Of a stretch of DNA of 64,000 nucleotides, positions 37,383 through 49,204 are shown in pieces. Under the pieces are notes generated by a model. That model was not told where the DNA came from. It was given only the letters and a program-made list of their open reading frames with translations, and searched no databases. The DNA comes from Phascolomyces articulosus (Eukaryota; Mucoromycota; Mucoromycetes; Mucorales; Lichtheimiaceae). Location of the stretch: positions 984,870 through 1,048,869 of the forward strand of contig JAIXMP010000016.1 of NCBI GenBank assembly GCA_025677815.1. Reading direction: 5' to 3'. Positions within the stretch are counted from its first letter, which is position 1. Each line of letters begins with the position of its first letter. The position numbers were made by a program, and so were the translations under genes.

Positions 37383-39664
37383 CCCTGGCGTAATAAGCTT
37401 TTTATTTTAGGCTCATTGGTTATTGTCACAAAACGTCCAACCCAAAGGTAGGAAAAATCGCGAATGCAAAATAGGAGAGAAATAAATAAAATAAAATAAA
37501 CTTACTATAGTATTATTTAAATTTTAAAGATGTCGTTTGCATGATGCATCAGAATTCTCCTGCTTTTGTCATTTCGTTTTTGGCGATTAGCAAGATTGGA
37601 GCAATTCCATCATTTATAAATACAAGTTTAGCAGAAGGATCATTATTTCATTGTATAAAGATAGCTAAAACCAAGATATTCTTGTTTGATCCTGTATATG
37701 CAGGCCAAGTTGCCACTGTAGAAACTGACGCCAAAGCTTTAGGAGTTGCATTATATGCATATGGCGATGGTGATCGGGATGGTAACACAGAAACGGAAGA
37801 TTTTCCAACTTTGACACCCGAAGTGCTTTCAAAGTTTAGTAGTGAAGATACAGATGAAGCATACCTACGTAATGTAACACCTAAGGATGCTGCCATGTTA
37901 ATTTACACGAGGTATGGAAACATCTATTTCTCATTATAAATCAATAATGACCAACATGATCTCTTCATCCTTTGCCTAAACAAAGCCTCCTTTGAATAAT
38001 AATTATAATTCTAGTGGCACCACTGGATTCCCAAAAGCTGCAATTAGCCCCCATTACCGTGTGAGCTGTAAGTTTTTTCAATTTCCTGATTTAGACTTTA
38101 AAAGAAAATTCTTACGCATGGAAAATAGTTACTCTATGGATAACTGCTATTGGTGCATATATGAGACGAGATGATGTTACCTACACTGTACTACCACTGT
38201 ATCATAGCTCAGGATGTAAGCGTTTTGCCATTCTACCTTTATTGTTTATTCTAAAATTTTAATGTTTGATATTAGGATTTGACTAACAACTATACTATAT
38301 TCATATTCATAGTATTTGTTTCATTTGGATCAACGCTTGTAAGTGGGGGTACGGTCGTTTTGGCAAGGAAGTTCTCTGCAAGTCGTTTCTGGGAAGATAT
38401 TTATAATTACGATATTACTGTCTTTCATGTAAGATTTTTTTTTTATTATCTCTTTTACAGTATATTGCTTAATTTAACATATGCCTCTATTAAAGTACAT
38501 TGGGGAGCTTTGCCGATATCTTGTGAATCAGAAACCACATCCATTAGAAAGAAAGCATAAGGTCCGATTGATATTTGGTAATGGTATGCGACCGGATGTA
38601 TGGAAACAAATCCGAAGACGTTTCAATATTCCAGATATTTTGGAATTCTATGGAGCTACAGAAGGTGACTGATTAATGGATTACAGGAGAAACAACGGAA
38701 TCGTATTCTTCTGTTATTGATTGTATGGTTAAAAAATTAATATATAACGATGAAAAAAAAACGCAAATAGGTGTGGGTGGGTTTTTCAATTATAATACGG
38801 GTGAACTTGGTGTGGGAGCCATTGGCCATGCTGGAAAATTGATTCAACTTATTAAACGCGATGTCAAGCTCATTCGAATTGATGCTATCTCTGAAGAGCC
38901 TTTGCGTGGGAGGGATGGATTTTGTCAAGAGGTACAGTTTTCTTCCTTTATTATTTCAATTTTATGCAAAAGTGGATGGGTATAAATGCATTAAATGAGG
39001 ATCATGTCATATTATTATAAAAAAATTAATGCACATGATAATATAGTGTGACTATGGAGAAGCAGGTGAAATGATATCGCGATTAGATCCAAATGCCGAA
39101 TTTCCATTCACTGGCTATTACGATAATGAAGCTGCCACCAATAAAAAGATCCTACGCAATGCGTTTGTAAAAGGTGACATGTATTTCCGAAGCGGCGATC
39201 TGATAACACTGGACAATTTGGGATATTATTATTTTGGTGATCGATTAGGTGATACTTTCCGATGGCATTCCGAAAATGTGGCCACAACAGAAGTGTCCCA
39301 AGCAATTTGTGAATACCGTGGTATCGCTGAGGCCAACGTTTATGGTGCTCTTGTGCCAAATCATGAGGGCCGTGCTGGTATGGCTGTAATCGTTTTAAAA
39401 CCTGATACATCTTTGGATTTTGCAAATTTCTATCATCATCTAGCGGAACGGTTACCACGATATGCGGTGCCAATCTTTTTACGTTTTTCTGAATCACTTA
39501 ATACCACCCAGACCTTTAAGCAACAAAAAGTCAGACTCCGTAATGAAGGTATTGATAAGGTTCCTGAAAACGAACAGCCTATTTATTGGTTAAAAGATAA
39601 GACGTACGTTCCTTTCACTGCCAAGGATTATGCTCAAGTGGTAGCTGGAAAACATAAATTATAA
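36769..39664 (+). CDS. Very-long-chain acyl-CoA synthetase / FATP-like, tandem copy 2
   Basis: Predicted 627 aa, two residues shorter than copy 1. Exons: 36769-36778, 36854-36959, 37047-37177, 37302-37315 (14 nt), 37411-37447 (37 nt), 37530-37911, 38015-38067, 38129-38215, 38313-38428, 38496-38664, 38771-38931, 39047-39664. The same catalytic blocks are present: YTSGTTGFPK (built across a splice), YGATEG, YFRSGD, DRLGDTFRWHSENVATTEV, and the same C-terminal AGKHKL. Five early introns and two middle ones match copy 1. Four introns are private to copy 2 (in YTS, after VS, in TEG, before CDY) and three of copy 1 are missing here. The 87-nt intron at 36960-37046 is frame-neutral and could be retained. 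The first residues (MEPGTLAVASLLSAM) again form a hydrophobic segment. Confidence 0.88.
37352..37380. repeat. 29-nt poly-T tract in an intron
   Basis: An uninterrupted run of 29 T in the intron between the 14-nt and 37-nt exons of FATP copy 2. It is the counterpart of the 29-A tract at 35411-35439. The true length may differ because sequencing of such runs is unreliable. Confidence 0.8.
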
Positions 39665-40304
39665 AGTATTGCAATACATAATATTTTAGTCCTATCCCTC
39701 TATGTCCTTATCTATCATTTTTATTGTTTATTATTATCCAATAAATGATAATCAAGTCAAAACTGTTGAATGCTACATACAAATTACTCGATAAAATATT
39801 CGATATGAAAATTCATAAAATAATCTATAGTTTATCAAGATTATTCAGTAGCGAATTACTCCAGACACACCCTTCAGACACATACCGTTATGCTCGATTC
39901 GTCTCCATATGGAATTTATTAATAGAAGGTGTACCCGAGAGGTCAAAATGTGAATGCATGAAAGATGTGTGCCCGAGATCGAATATACGTGTGTAAGAAA
40001 AATTGAGTATGAAATAGAGAATAAAAATTAAAGACATTGTGCTTGTAGTGCCATAAAACATCTCTAAATAATAGCATATAAAGTATAAAAAGTCTGTATA
40101 TACAACAACAGTAGTATAGATAATGAGTGATAATTAGTTATCTAGTCGATGGGAGTTTCTATTTTTTTTTTTATGTAATCAACCCACCACCAAGTATTAT
40201 TATTTTGTTACAACAGAGACGTTACGATATTAGAAATACAAAAAAAAGAGGGGAGTTGTATATAGTGTATATAGATAGTTAATAATGTTGAATGGAATGT
40301 GACA
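39665..40304. other. 3' flank of FATP copy 2
   Basis: A+T-rich sequence. An 83-codon frame (39745-39996) lies here without known motifs, homologous parts or clear start context, so I do not call it a gene. Confidence 0.4.
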
Positions 40305-40960
40305 CCGTCAGCCCCCCTGTTTTTGCAAATTTGGGACTTAGCTTTTTGCGACAGATTTTTGGAACTGTCAGAAATACTTAATTTAAATGCACACAATATT
40401 CTCCTCCTCAGTCCCTTATTACACCAGTACTATTAGGCACACTACCACTTTTTCCCTGTCCCGGGCAGTGCGGGTTTTTTTCTTTTATCTTTATAAAGTC
40501 TGTCTCTAACTAATATAGCCCAAAAGACACAGTGTTAATTGAGAATTAAATAAAAATCACATCTTTTAAAGAAACATTTAATGGAACTGCAATACACAAA
40601 GTGGAAACTGTTTTTCAGGATTTTTCATCTAACGAGTAGTAGATATGCTTCAGTTAAAACAACAAATAAGCATTCTTATGCACGTCGCAAGTTATCGTTC
40701 TATGACCATGCTATACTATACATAATATTGGTGATAAAAATGAAAAGCACGTAAAAAAAAAAAGTTAAATATATATGTCTATTGAATATAATAAACACGT
40801 AAAATAACAATGTTTTTGGTTGTCTTCTATTAGGATATTGATGACATAAATAAGATTCTGTATCAACCTTCATTATAATAACATGGTGGAATGCCAGCGG
40901 TATGATACATTAAAATTTATATGTAATCTAATAAAGCGGTAAACTCATGAATTTTGCAAA
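40305..40960. mobile_element. Second, diverged MITE copy carrying an insertion
   Basis: Same family and orientation as 16606-17119. The left end CCGTCAGCCCCCCTGTTTTT and the following TTTTTGG...GTCAGAAATACTTAAT match, as do the central TAAGCATTCTTATGCAC...GCAAGTTATC and the 3' part ATTAAAATTTATATGTAATC. The right inverted repeat is not recognisable, so the copy is truncated or eroded. About 195 bp with no counterpart in the first copy are inserted at 40383-40577. Confidence 0.7.
40383..40577. repeat. About 195-bp insertion inside the MITE
   Basis: Flanked by TTAAT at 40378-40382 and 40578-40582 (alternatively ATTTAA at 40381-40386 and 40576-40581), which looks like a target duplication. The inside includes CCCTGTCCCGGGCAGTGCGG. 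The element type is unknown. Confidence 0.45.
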
Positions 40961-41194
40961 AACTGATGATTCAACTAAGACTTTTCCACTTTCCAACACT
41001 TTTACCAAAAAATAGAAAGTTGTTAATCATACTCTCCGGTATTTATAATATACTCTATTACTCTACCAATTCATAAAACTAACAACTTCTCAAAAAAACG
41101 TATAAAACAACCATATATCTAAGAGATCTCATATCTATAAAATAACATAAATTCATATATTCCCAAAGCTATACTGAGAATCACAAACGATAAA

Positions 41195-42600
41195 TTGGCT
41201 TTACTGACCATGGGCCTAATACATACGGGAGCAAGATCATCGTCTTCATCCCAACAGATTTTATCCAGCACTCAACAGCTTGAAAAACTTCAAAAACAAT
41301 TTTATGCAGAAAAAAAGGATGGAATCATTTGCAAACATCACCAACAAATAGGTACTATAAGACGACACAGCAAATCAACACTTGCGAAACAACAAATTTG
41401 GCGATGTACGTAGTCATTGCATCAAAATCTACACTTCATACGAAATGAACCAACTTCTCAATAAAAAAAATACTACAATACTCGAATGAGCTGAGTATAC
41501 CATCACCCAACCTCTTACACAAACTACCAATCATAATAATGATATGCAGCAATATATGTCGACTAATGATCTTATCACACAAATCATAAGCGAAGTTAAC
41601 TCACGAAAAGAAAAACTCGAAAAACAAGATACACTATACGAAGAACTACAACGTTTCTGTGAGGAATTGAATGCAGTAAACAAACAAATTAGTTCACTCA
41701 CAAAAATAAATGAACAACTTACTAAACAACTCGACCAACAATTAAAAAAGAATAATAAGGACTTCCCATATGTTCCTTCAACTAAACCGGCCATTAGAAA
41801 GTACACCAGTACAGAGCAATACAATAACTCTAAACCATTGGAACCAACCCCTAAAAAAAAGAAGGGTGACAGATACCCCTTTAGCCTGAAGCGGAACAAA
41901 GACGTATAGCAGCTGCAGCCCATGCATTTACACCGTTGTCATCTGCCCACAAGTTCAATTATCTATATTTTCCACTGAGAGCTCATCTCCCAGCTGGACA
42001 AATTCGCGCAAAACTAAGACATCTCCGTATCGACAATAGTAAAATCTTAGATATACAATACCCTGGATGTAGAATAGTGGGATTCCTTACATACAAAGAC
42101 TTTGCTAGCAATCTAAAAATCGAAGCCCTCAGAAATCAACATCAAACCACTTGACTTTGATCCTGCTGATCCTGCCTACATTCATGATAATAAATATGCT
42201 CAAGAATCGAAGACTACCGATTACAATTGGTTCATGGACTACAATGTCATAGAGCTCAACGTGCTCTCAAGTACATTAGAAAACCTCTCTGTTATGCAAT
42301 AGCCATGTCCTTCCAAGCTGAAGGATGTATATCAATAGAAGAATTACAATCATTCTCAGAAACAAGAAGAACACGTCGTGATAATCCCAAAACTAGAATA
42401 GCTGATATTTTTCACATCGAAGAAGAGGATCAAGTTATGGAAGATCATCATTTCAACCTAGATCCCGATCAGGTTCTTCTACATCTATTTTATACCGATA
42501 ACCCGCAACTCCCATATAAGTATACATATTCTTTTATAAAAAACAAAAAAGAAAAAGAAAGATTAATATGGCTAGTAAATTGACACTATCTTCAATAGCA
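41195..42600 (+). pseudogene. Decayed gag/ORF1-like retroelement protein
   Basis: Three open pieces in shifting frames. 41544-41909 encodes a Gln/Lys/Glu-rich coiled-coil stretch ending in a basic KKKKGDRYPFSLKR. 41936-42154 encodes LPAGQIRAKLRHLRIDNSKI and ILDIQYPGCRIVGFLTYKDF. 42160-42583 encodes DFDPADPAYIHD then RAQRALKYIRKPLCYAIAMS. The second and third parts resemble the minus-strand relic at 61893-62450 (LPHSEIRQYLRSLTINPNRI, DISYPARNV, FNPTDPIYLRDP). The two are therefore members of one repeated family. I infer a LINE/gag ORF1 from the coiled coil plus compact domain; the family itself I cannot name. Confidence 0.55.
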
Positions 42601-42899
42601 GCGGTTACGGAAGCAAGTTATCGATTCAATACTCAAGGAAACTCAAAATAGATTAAAATTTATATTTATTAATGTGGAAGACTGGCTTGACCTGCGCCTA
42701 GAGGCATATGGTCGCTTACTTGCGGTACTTTGATATGAAGTTATGTATGAATAAAGATATGTAGCATTAGCTGAAAAACCCCCCTTTGTGAGGAAAAGCT
42801 AAGATAGTGTGGTGGATGATGTGGTAGTGATACAAATGTAAAAGGAAAAAGAAGAAAGAAAAATTTATGTAGGAGGGGAGTAGAAAAAGGAAAACTAAT

Positions 42900-43249
42900 T
42901 AGGTGTTTTCTTGCGTTGATTGGGATGTGAGTTGGGATGGTAGCGGTGGTTCTTCAGCTTCTGGTTCATCTTCTTCGTAGTCATCTTCGGAGTGACTTAG
43001 GCAGTCGATTTTCCGGAGAACACGGATTAGAACGAACTAACAGTTTAACCATTTTCCACAAGATAAACCAATTTCTGAACGTGGGAGGTGGTTTATAACA
43101 CAGTCGCGTGGCTGCATTTTTTGTTTAAGTTCGTGTATTGTTCCAAATGTGAATGATAGTTCCTCGAGAATTTCTTCCATTAGTGGACATGTTACGAAGT
43201 GTTCCCTATTTGCTGCAGGGTGGCCACATCGACAATCTTGGAAACACAA
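42900..43249 (-). pseudogene. LINE ORF2 C-terminal relic with Cys/His motif
   Basis: The minus-strand frame 43037-43249 encodes CFQDCRCGHPAANREHFVTC, the CxC...H...C pattern found at the end of many LINE ORF2 proteins. An acidic Glu/Asp/Pro-rich tail follows in a shifted frame down to about 42900. It is on the other strand from the ORF1-like relic beside it, so it is probably a separate 5'-truncated insertion. Confidence 0.5.
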
Positions 43250-44398
43250 AATAGTGATTTATAAATGAAACATGGTTGTTACCACCCAATTGCTTCCCAA
43301 CATCATGAATCCAGCATAACATACATCACATAAAATATCCTCATTGTTACCGTAGTAGCTTTGGAATCTCATTACTTACGATTATTCCATCATGCCCATA
43401 CCACATCCATTTTATCCCAGTTTATAGAATCTGTCGTGTATACTTGAAAAAACCCTTATTCGCTGTGTATATCTTCCTCCTACTCCCGTTAAGACTTTAC
43501 ATTCAAGAAAAAAAATGACGAATATCACTTGTCATATCAAAATACCACAGCTTCTTTTTTTTTTCAAAAAGGTAATGGAGATTATTACTTGATATAGTAC
43601 TACTACCACAGGTCCACGATCGCAGTTTTTCGTGTCTTCCGTATGCATTCACAATAAATTGTTTACTTAAGCGGTTTCACATCTCCTTATTATCAGGTTG
43701 TTTAACAGAAAAAAAATAATTTGCACCTACTTGTATTTTTCTTATGTAAACACCAGTTTTGCCATAATATCCTTATATCTCAGTACATATATGTGATAAA
43801 ATGTATAGAAAAGTATATGTAATTATATATATTTTCAAAAATATATATGCACCTAACATTAAAAGATTCAGTTTCGATGAATACGTAGACGCACTTTTTT
43901 TTATAGACTCTATCGTCAAGTACAACCTAAAAAGGTAATGTTCATAATTATTTTACTTCGATAAAATAATACCTGAGCTATATCAGCAGATGCTATAATG
44001 GAATATCTATTTGTTGGTCATATTGATTGTGTAGTTTATAGAAATTAAGAAAGAAATTTATAGGTGAGGTGTTTTTGTAGTAATCTCCCACAGAGAAAGG
44101 TCTTGTAATCCAAGTTCCTGTACCGTTTTTTCTTCGTATGTTTGAACCTCGTATTTTACTATATATCTATTATTCCCTATATTTCCTTAGTATCTGACCG
44201 AACCCGACTGTACATAGACAGTTTAATCATACATCATTATAGTGAGTGGTTTTTTTTTGAGAAAAAAAAAATCATACAAAACTGTTTATTACTTAAATTC
44301 TGAACGCGCTACTGCTGCGGAAAAACGCAGCAAGTTTTTGTTTCGCGTCTGCTTTTTTTTATTCCAACTTTTCGTTCCCATCCCCTTTGGTTTTTTAC
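43250..44398. other. Flank upstream of the Mph1 helicase gene
   Basis: A+T-rich, no supported gene. Just before the start codon there are CG-rich words (GAACGCGCTACTGC near 44300, TTTCGCGTC near 44340) in otherwise A+T-rich DNA. They resemble E2F/MCB-type cell-cycle sites, but the match is not perfect. Confidence 0.35.
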
Positions 44399-47300
44399 AT
44401 GGAGGATTCGTTTGACTTTGACTTTGACGATGATGAATTGCTTTTGGCGGCCGTTGAACAAGTCGAAAAGCAGCAGCAGAGAGTTGAAAACAAAAATGAT
44501 CAAACTGTGGACGACTTTGACGACTTTGACGATGAAGATTTGATTCTGGCAGCTGAAACAGTAGAGCAGCAAGTAAATAATGTGGATAATGGAAAGAATA
44601 GACAGGGGCAACTGGCAAGTTTTTTTACATCCCGATCAGCATCTTCAATGACAAACACTCCTAGATCAGTAAAGCCATTACCCGCAGAGTCTTCAATCGC
44701 TACTTTGCCCCGACCTACTATTAACAACGAATTGTTGACTTCAACGAGATTAGAAGATGAATCACCACCTCTAGCACCTGCACCCCCACCCCTCACTATG
44801 CAATGTTCACATATATTTGACGCAGACGCTTTACCAACGTATTTATATCCAGTCAATTACCCGATTCGATTATATCAATGGAATATAGTCAAAAAATCAC
44901 TGTTTAATAATACATTGGTTGCCCTACCAACAGGCCTTGGTAAAACATTTATTGCTGCGGTTGTTATGTACAATTATTGGCGTTGGTTCCCACAATCCAA
45001 GATTGTCTTTATGGCTCCTACACGGCCGTTGGTTACGCAACAAATTGAAGCATGCTTCAACATCTGTGGTATTCCACAATCAGATACGGTTGAATTGACG
45101 GGTCAGACGCAACAAGAGCGACGTAAAAATTTATGGACGAGTAAGCGCGTATTTTTCTTAACACCACAAGTCCTTCAAAATGATTTACGATCACGAATCT
45201 GCCCAGCTGAGAAGATTGTGTGTCTTGTTGTTGATGAAGCGCATAAAGCCCAGGGTAATTATGCTTACACAGAGGTTGTCAAGTTAATCGCTCAACGGCA
45301 AACTGAATTTCGCGTGCTTGCATTGACAGCAACTCCAGGCACCAATATTGCCAATGTTCAAGCTGTCGTCAAAAATTTACGCGTTTTCAATATACAAATT
45401 CGAACAGAGGATTCTATGGATATTCAACAACATTCACACGGAAAAAATATACAAACAGTGATTGTCCCACTTGAATATACTGCAGGCGCAACAGGCGTGG
45501 TACCTGATATTGCAAGAAAATTTCGTACTATTTTTTTTGTTCCTGTATTAAACCGTCTTAATCGTTTTCAAGCGGTTTATTCAACCGATGTGGAACGCAA
45601 TACACCATATCAGCTTTTAATGGCTCAAAAACAATTTTCAGCGCACGCAAGAAACTTCAACAATGCTGTCCGAAACATGGTATTTACCGATTTTTCTATT
45701 TCTCATTCCTTGAGTCGTGCTTATGAAATGCTGTGCAATCATGGCGTAGGACCTTTTTTGTCAACTATTGAAGGTACCCTACAGGAATACCAAGATATTA
45801 TGGATTCGAATAAACGATTGCCAGTGGAAAAGACAAAGCTATTGAATAATTTCGAGTTGAAACGTATGATTGAGGATTTGAAGCAACAACAGCTACAACA
45901 AGGATTTATGGGCCATCCGAAGTTACAAAGATTAGTAAATATTCTTCTCGAACACTTATCTCAAGAGCCAGTATTATCAGGTGGTGGCGTTACACCTTCA
46001 AGTACAACGCGGATCATTGTCTTTTCATCATTTCGTAGTTCGGTGGATGAAATCGTCAAATGTTTATCTGAACATGAACCAATGGTTCGATGCTCGCATT
46101 TTGTTGGCCAAGCTGGTAGTAAGGATGGAAAAAAAGGGCTTAATCAACGAGAGCAACAGGAGGTAGGTTTTGTTTTCGAGATGCTGTGCTAGAATAATGA
46201 AGTTTTCTAATATATTAGTGCTCACTAAATTGCTTCGTAGATTATTACCCGTTTCAAACGAGGTGACTTGAACGTTCTAGTATCAACAAGTATTGGTGAA
46301 GAAGGTCTTGATATTGGTGAAGTAGATTTAATTGTTTGCTATGATTCGCAGAGTTCTCCACTTCGATTGGTAAACAAATTACTGTTACTGTATTGTGAAT
46401 ATGGATTAATTAAAGAAGTCTTCAAACTCATTTTTTTTGGATTTTTGTGCTTATGCTATTTATTTAGTTGCAACGTATGGGTCGTACAGGGCGTAAGCGA
46501 AAAGGCAAATGTGTTATGCTCATGACTGAAACTGAAGAGCGAAAATACCGACAGGCAAAAGAATCATACAATGCTGTCCAACAGGCTATTGCAAGAGGTG
46601 GCAACTTAGAATACTTCAAACCCAATCCAAGTGTGCTACCAAGAAATTATCAACCTGTTTGGCGTAAAAAAAGATTCAGCATCAGTACCTATATTCCACT
46701 AGCGTCCAATAGTGGAAGATCAGCAAGAGGAAGAAGCAAAACACAAAAAGTGGTAAATCCTGATGGTACCTTGGCAGATGATGTTGAAACGGAATTTCTT
46801 CAAAAGCTGGGTGCTGCTACGATGGAAGAAGCTTTCACTTCTTATTGGCCCGAACAAGATACGCTCAAACGATCTCAACGTTATCTTCCCATGAATACAA
46901 AGCCATTGATTCATCATCGTGTGGGTCATTCGCGGCGAACAACTCAATTCATTGAACTTTACAACAAGATCGATCAACGCATATTGCATGGAGTCGGAGT
47001 GGACGATGAGCAAAAACAACAGCAGCAGCAGCAGCCTCTAGTGGGAAATACATTGTATTTGCCGCGAAAACGCAACAATGGTGGTATCATGGTAGAAGCA
47101 CACACAATGCACCATATCGGTCTTGCCCGGAAAACCGGAAGAGCCATGATTGCAGAAGATACTGACGATGATGGTGATGTTGTAATGCTCATGGATGAAA
47201 AAAAGAGTGTATCACCATATTTGCAGCAATCTAACACTCTCACTACTCTCGCCGCTACTAGCAATAATGCTCTAAAATCACCTTCGATATCTCGGAGGAT

Positions 47301-48966
47301 GACTAATATGCTAGCACTAAACCGACAAAGAAGTGATTTCACCATAATGGATAAGAAAGCTACGGAAAATGATGTACCATTACAACGCACTTCAAGTGAT
47401 GCCTCTATTCATGATGGAAACAGCCCCCGAAAACCTCAGCACCAGAGCAAAGATAGCAATGCTAATCATGTCGAGCACAGTAATACCGATAACATTGTTC
47501 AAGGTGACTCTTGGATGGAAGAATACGACAGTATTTTATTGCTGGAGAACCGTTTAGATCGTTCTGGATCTTATGAACAACCTACAAATGATAATAGCAA
47601 CATAAGCAACGGTAGGATGGTATTAGATACATTTGAAGATATTTTGCCACCTGATTTCAAGCGTCCTCCCTTTCATAATGAATTGGGTGCTTCCCATAGT
47701 ACATTGATGAGAAATAATACAAATATTGATGATATTCAGCTTAGTCCATTTCCTTTCAAAAAACTCAGCAAGGAAGAAGCTGATCAACCAACGCTGAGTG
47801 CATGTATGTTGAATTGGCTGACAAGGAAACCAACACTTACTGAAAGCGCAAAGAAGAAATTGCAGGAACGGACAAGATCACTGAAATTGGATGCAGCAAA
47901 AGAATGGATATATACAATATTTGACTTACCTCCATCACCACTAGCTTCTACTCCCTCATTTGATGATGATATTGATATTGAAATGTTGGAAGAATGGGAA
48001 CGAAATTTACAGCAGCAACCACAGCAAGAAACATTACAAAAGGAACATTTATCATCACTCTTCACTAAACAACAGCAAGATGGAATGGAACAAACAATAC
48101 AAAGGGAGCATAATTTTGATGATCGATCTCAAAACATATTAGTTAGCGTCAATACTGACATCAAATCAATCATAAATTTAGACAGTGATAGCATGCGTTA
48201 TCCTGAATCACCAAAACATAAAGCGGATCTACAACCACAGCAACAACAGGTAGCAGTAACAGATAATAAACCAGACAACCATGATGGTAGCCTTCTGATG
48301 ATGGATGATACTACCTTTTATGAAGAGCTCGAAAACAAAGTACATGATGGAGGTGAATCTGAGAATAATGCCAATGAACATTCAAGCCCAAGATTGGGAA
48401 AAGAAGGATTCAAATCAATCAATTCATCATTACTATCACCTGTTGTCCAGGCACGAAAAAGAAAACATCGACTTATCAATGAAGGTGACAGCGAAGAACA
48501 GCTGCCTTTATCTTTATCTTCTTCACCAATTATGAGGCAAACTATACATGGGCATCGTCGACAGCGACAACGACAGCGACACAAAACAACAGAAACAAGA
48601 CACAATCCATTCATTGCAATGGAAGCTGAGAAAAGTTCGGACGAAGAACTTATGGGATCAGGGCATGGTAATGAAACTGATGAATGTGAATCGACTTCCA
48701 TTAACGCAAACGATTCTTTTATCAATGATGAAGAGGACACGTATTCACAACACCCACCACCAGAAGAAATTTATCAAACGGGGTTAATGGGTGATAATAA
48801 TAGACGAAAGACATGGCTTGATAAATTTCAGGCTGACAAATGGATTCAGGCTGGCGAACAAGAGGAAGAAGAGTATACAGTAGGCAACGAAGACGAAACT
48901 AGTACATCTGTAATACAAGAAGAAATAACAGATGATATCTACGAATATTCAGATGATTTCGTATAG
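44399..48966 (+). CDS. MPH1: Mph1/FANCM-type ATP-dependent DNA helicase
   Basis: Predicted 1463 aa, three exons: 44399-46162, 46241-46369, 46468-48966. A 3'-5' SF2 helicase that remodels stalled forks and D-loops. Helicase blocks in order: [12 protein letters not shown] (Q-like), [13 protein letters not shown] (I, about residue 178), [12 protein letters not shown] (Ia), [14 protein letters not shown] (II, about 280), ALTATPG (III), a long insert, [14 protein letters not shown] (IV), [21 protein letters not shown] (V) and LQRMGRTGR (VI, built across the second splice). The first ~60 residues carry two similar acidic-hydrophobic motifs ([10 protein letters not shown] and [10 protein letters not shown]). 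The C-terminal ~800 residues are low-complexity, acidic and Gln-rich with no nuclease or ERCC4 domain seen, as in fungal Mph1. The ATG at 44399 is preferred over a TTG-started extension at 44387. Confidence 0.93.
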
Positions 48967-49204
48967 TTGTTAATAGTAGTTAAATACATTGCTACCAACA
49001 CGAATGTAAATAAATAGCTTTGTTATTTTGTAAATATATCAAGAGCTATATGATTATATCATATTGGAAAGCAGTTTATTCTTTTTTCTTTAAATAGTGA
49101 TTCAATGAAAAGAACGAACTGGCCATTAGCCCCTCTAAAGGGGTATGGTGTACTGTATACAATACATTAAAAGTACTTTTCTTCGTAAAAAAAAAAAAAA
49201 AAAA
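48967..49204. terminator. Shared 3' region of MPH1 and NAF1
   Basis: The two genes converge with 238 bp between stop codons. AATAAA-like words (49009) and a 20-A run (49185-49204) lie here and may serve polyadenylation of either transcript. Confidence 0.4.

Noticed and set aside
38061..38094. A 34-nt intron in FATP copy 2 (GTGAGC...TTTAG)
   Set aside because: It keeps frame but is shorter than usual spliceosomal introns. The 61-nt alternative 38068-38128 also keeps frame and gives exact alignment with copy 1.
39745..39996. 83-codon frame after FATP copy 2
   Set aside because: No homology that I can see, poor start context and ordinary A+T-rich composition.
46720..48740. Several antisense frames of 90-140 codons opposite MPH1
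   Set aside because: They mirror low-complexity Gln/Asp/Ser codons of the helicase tail and have no motifs or promoter.
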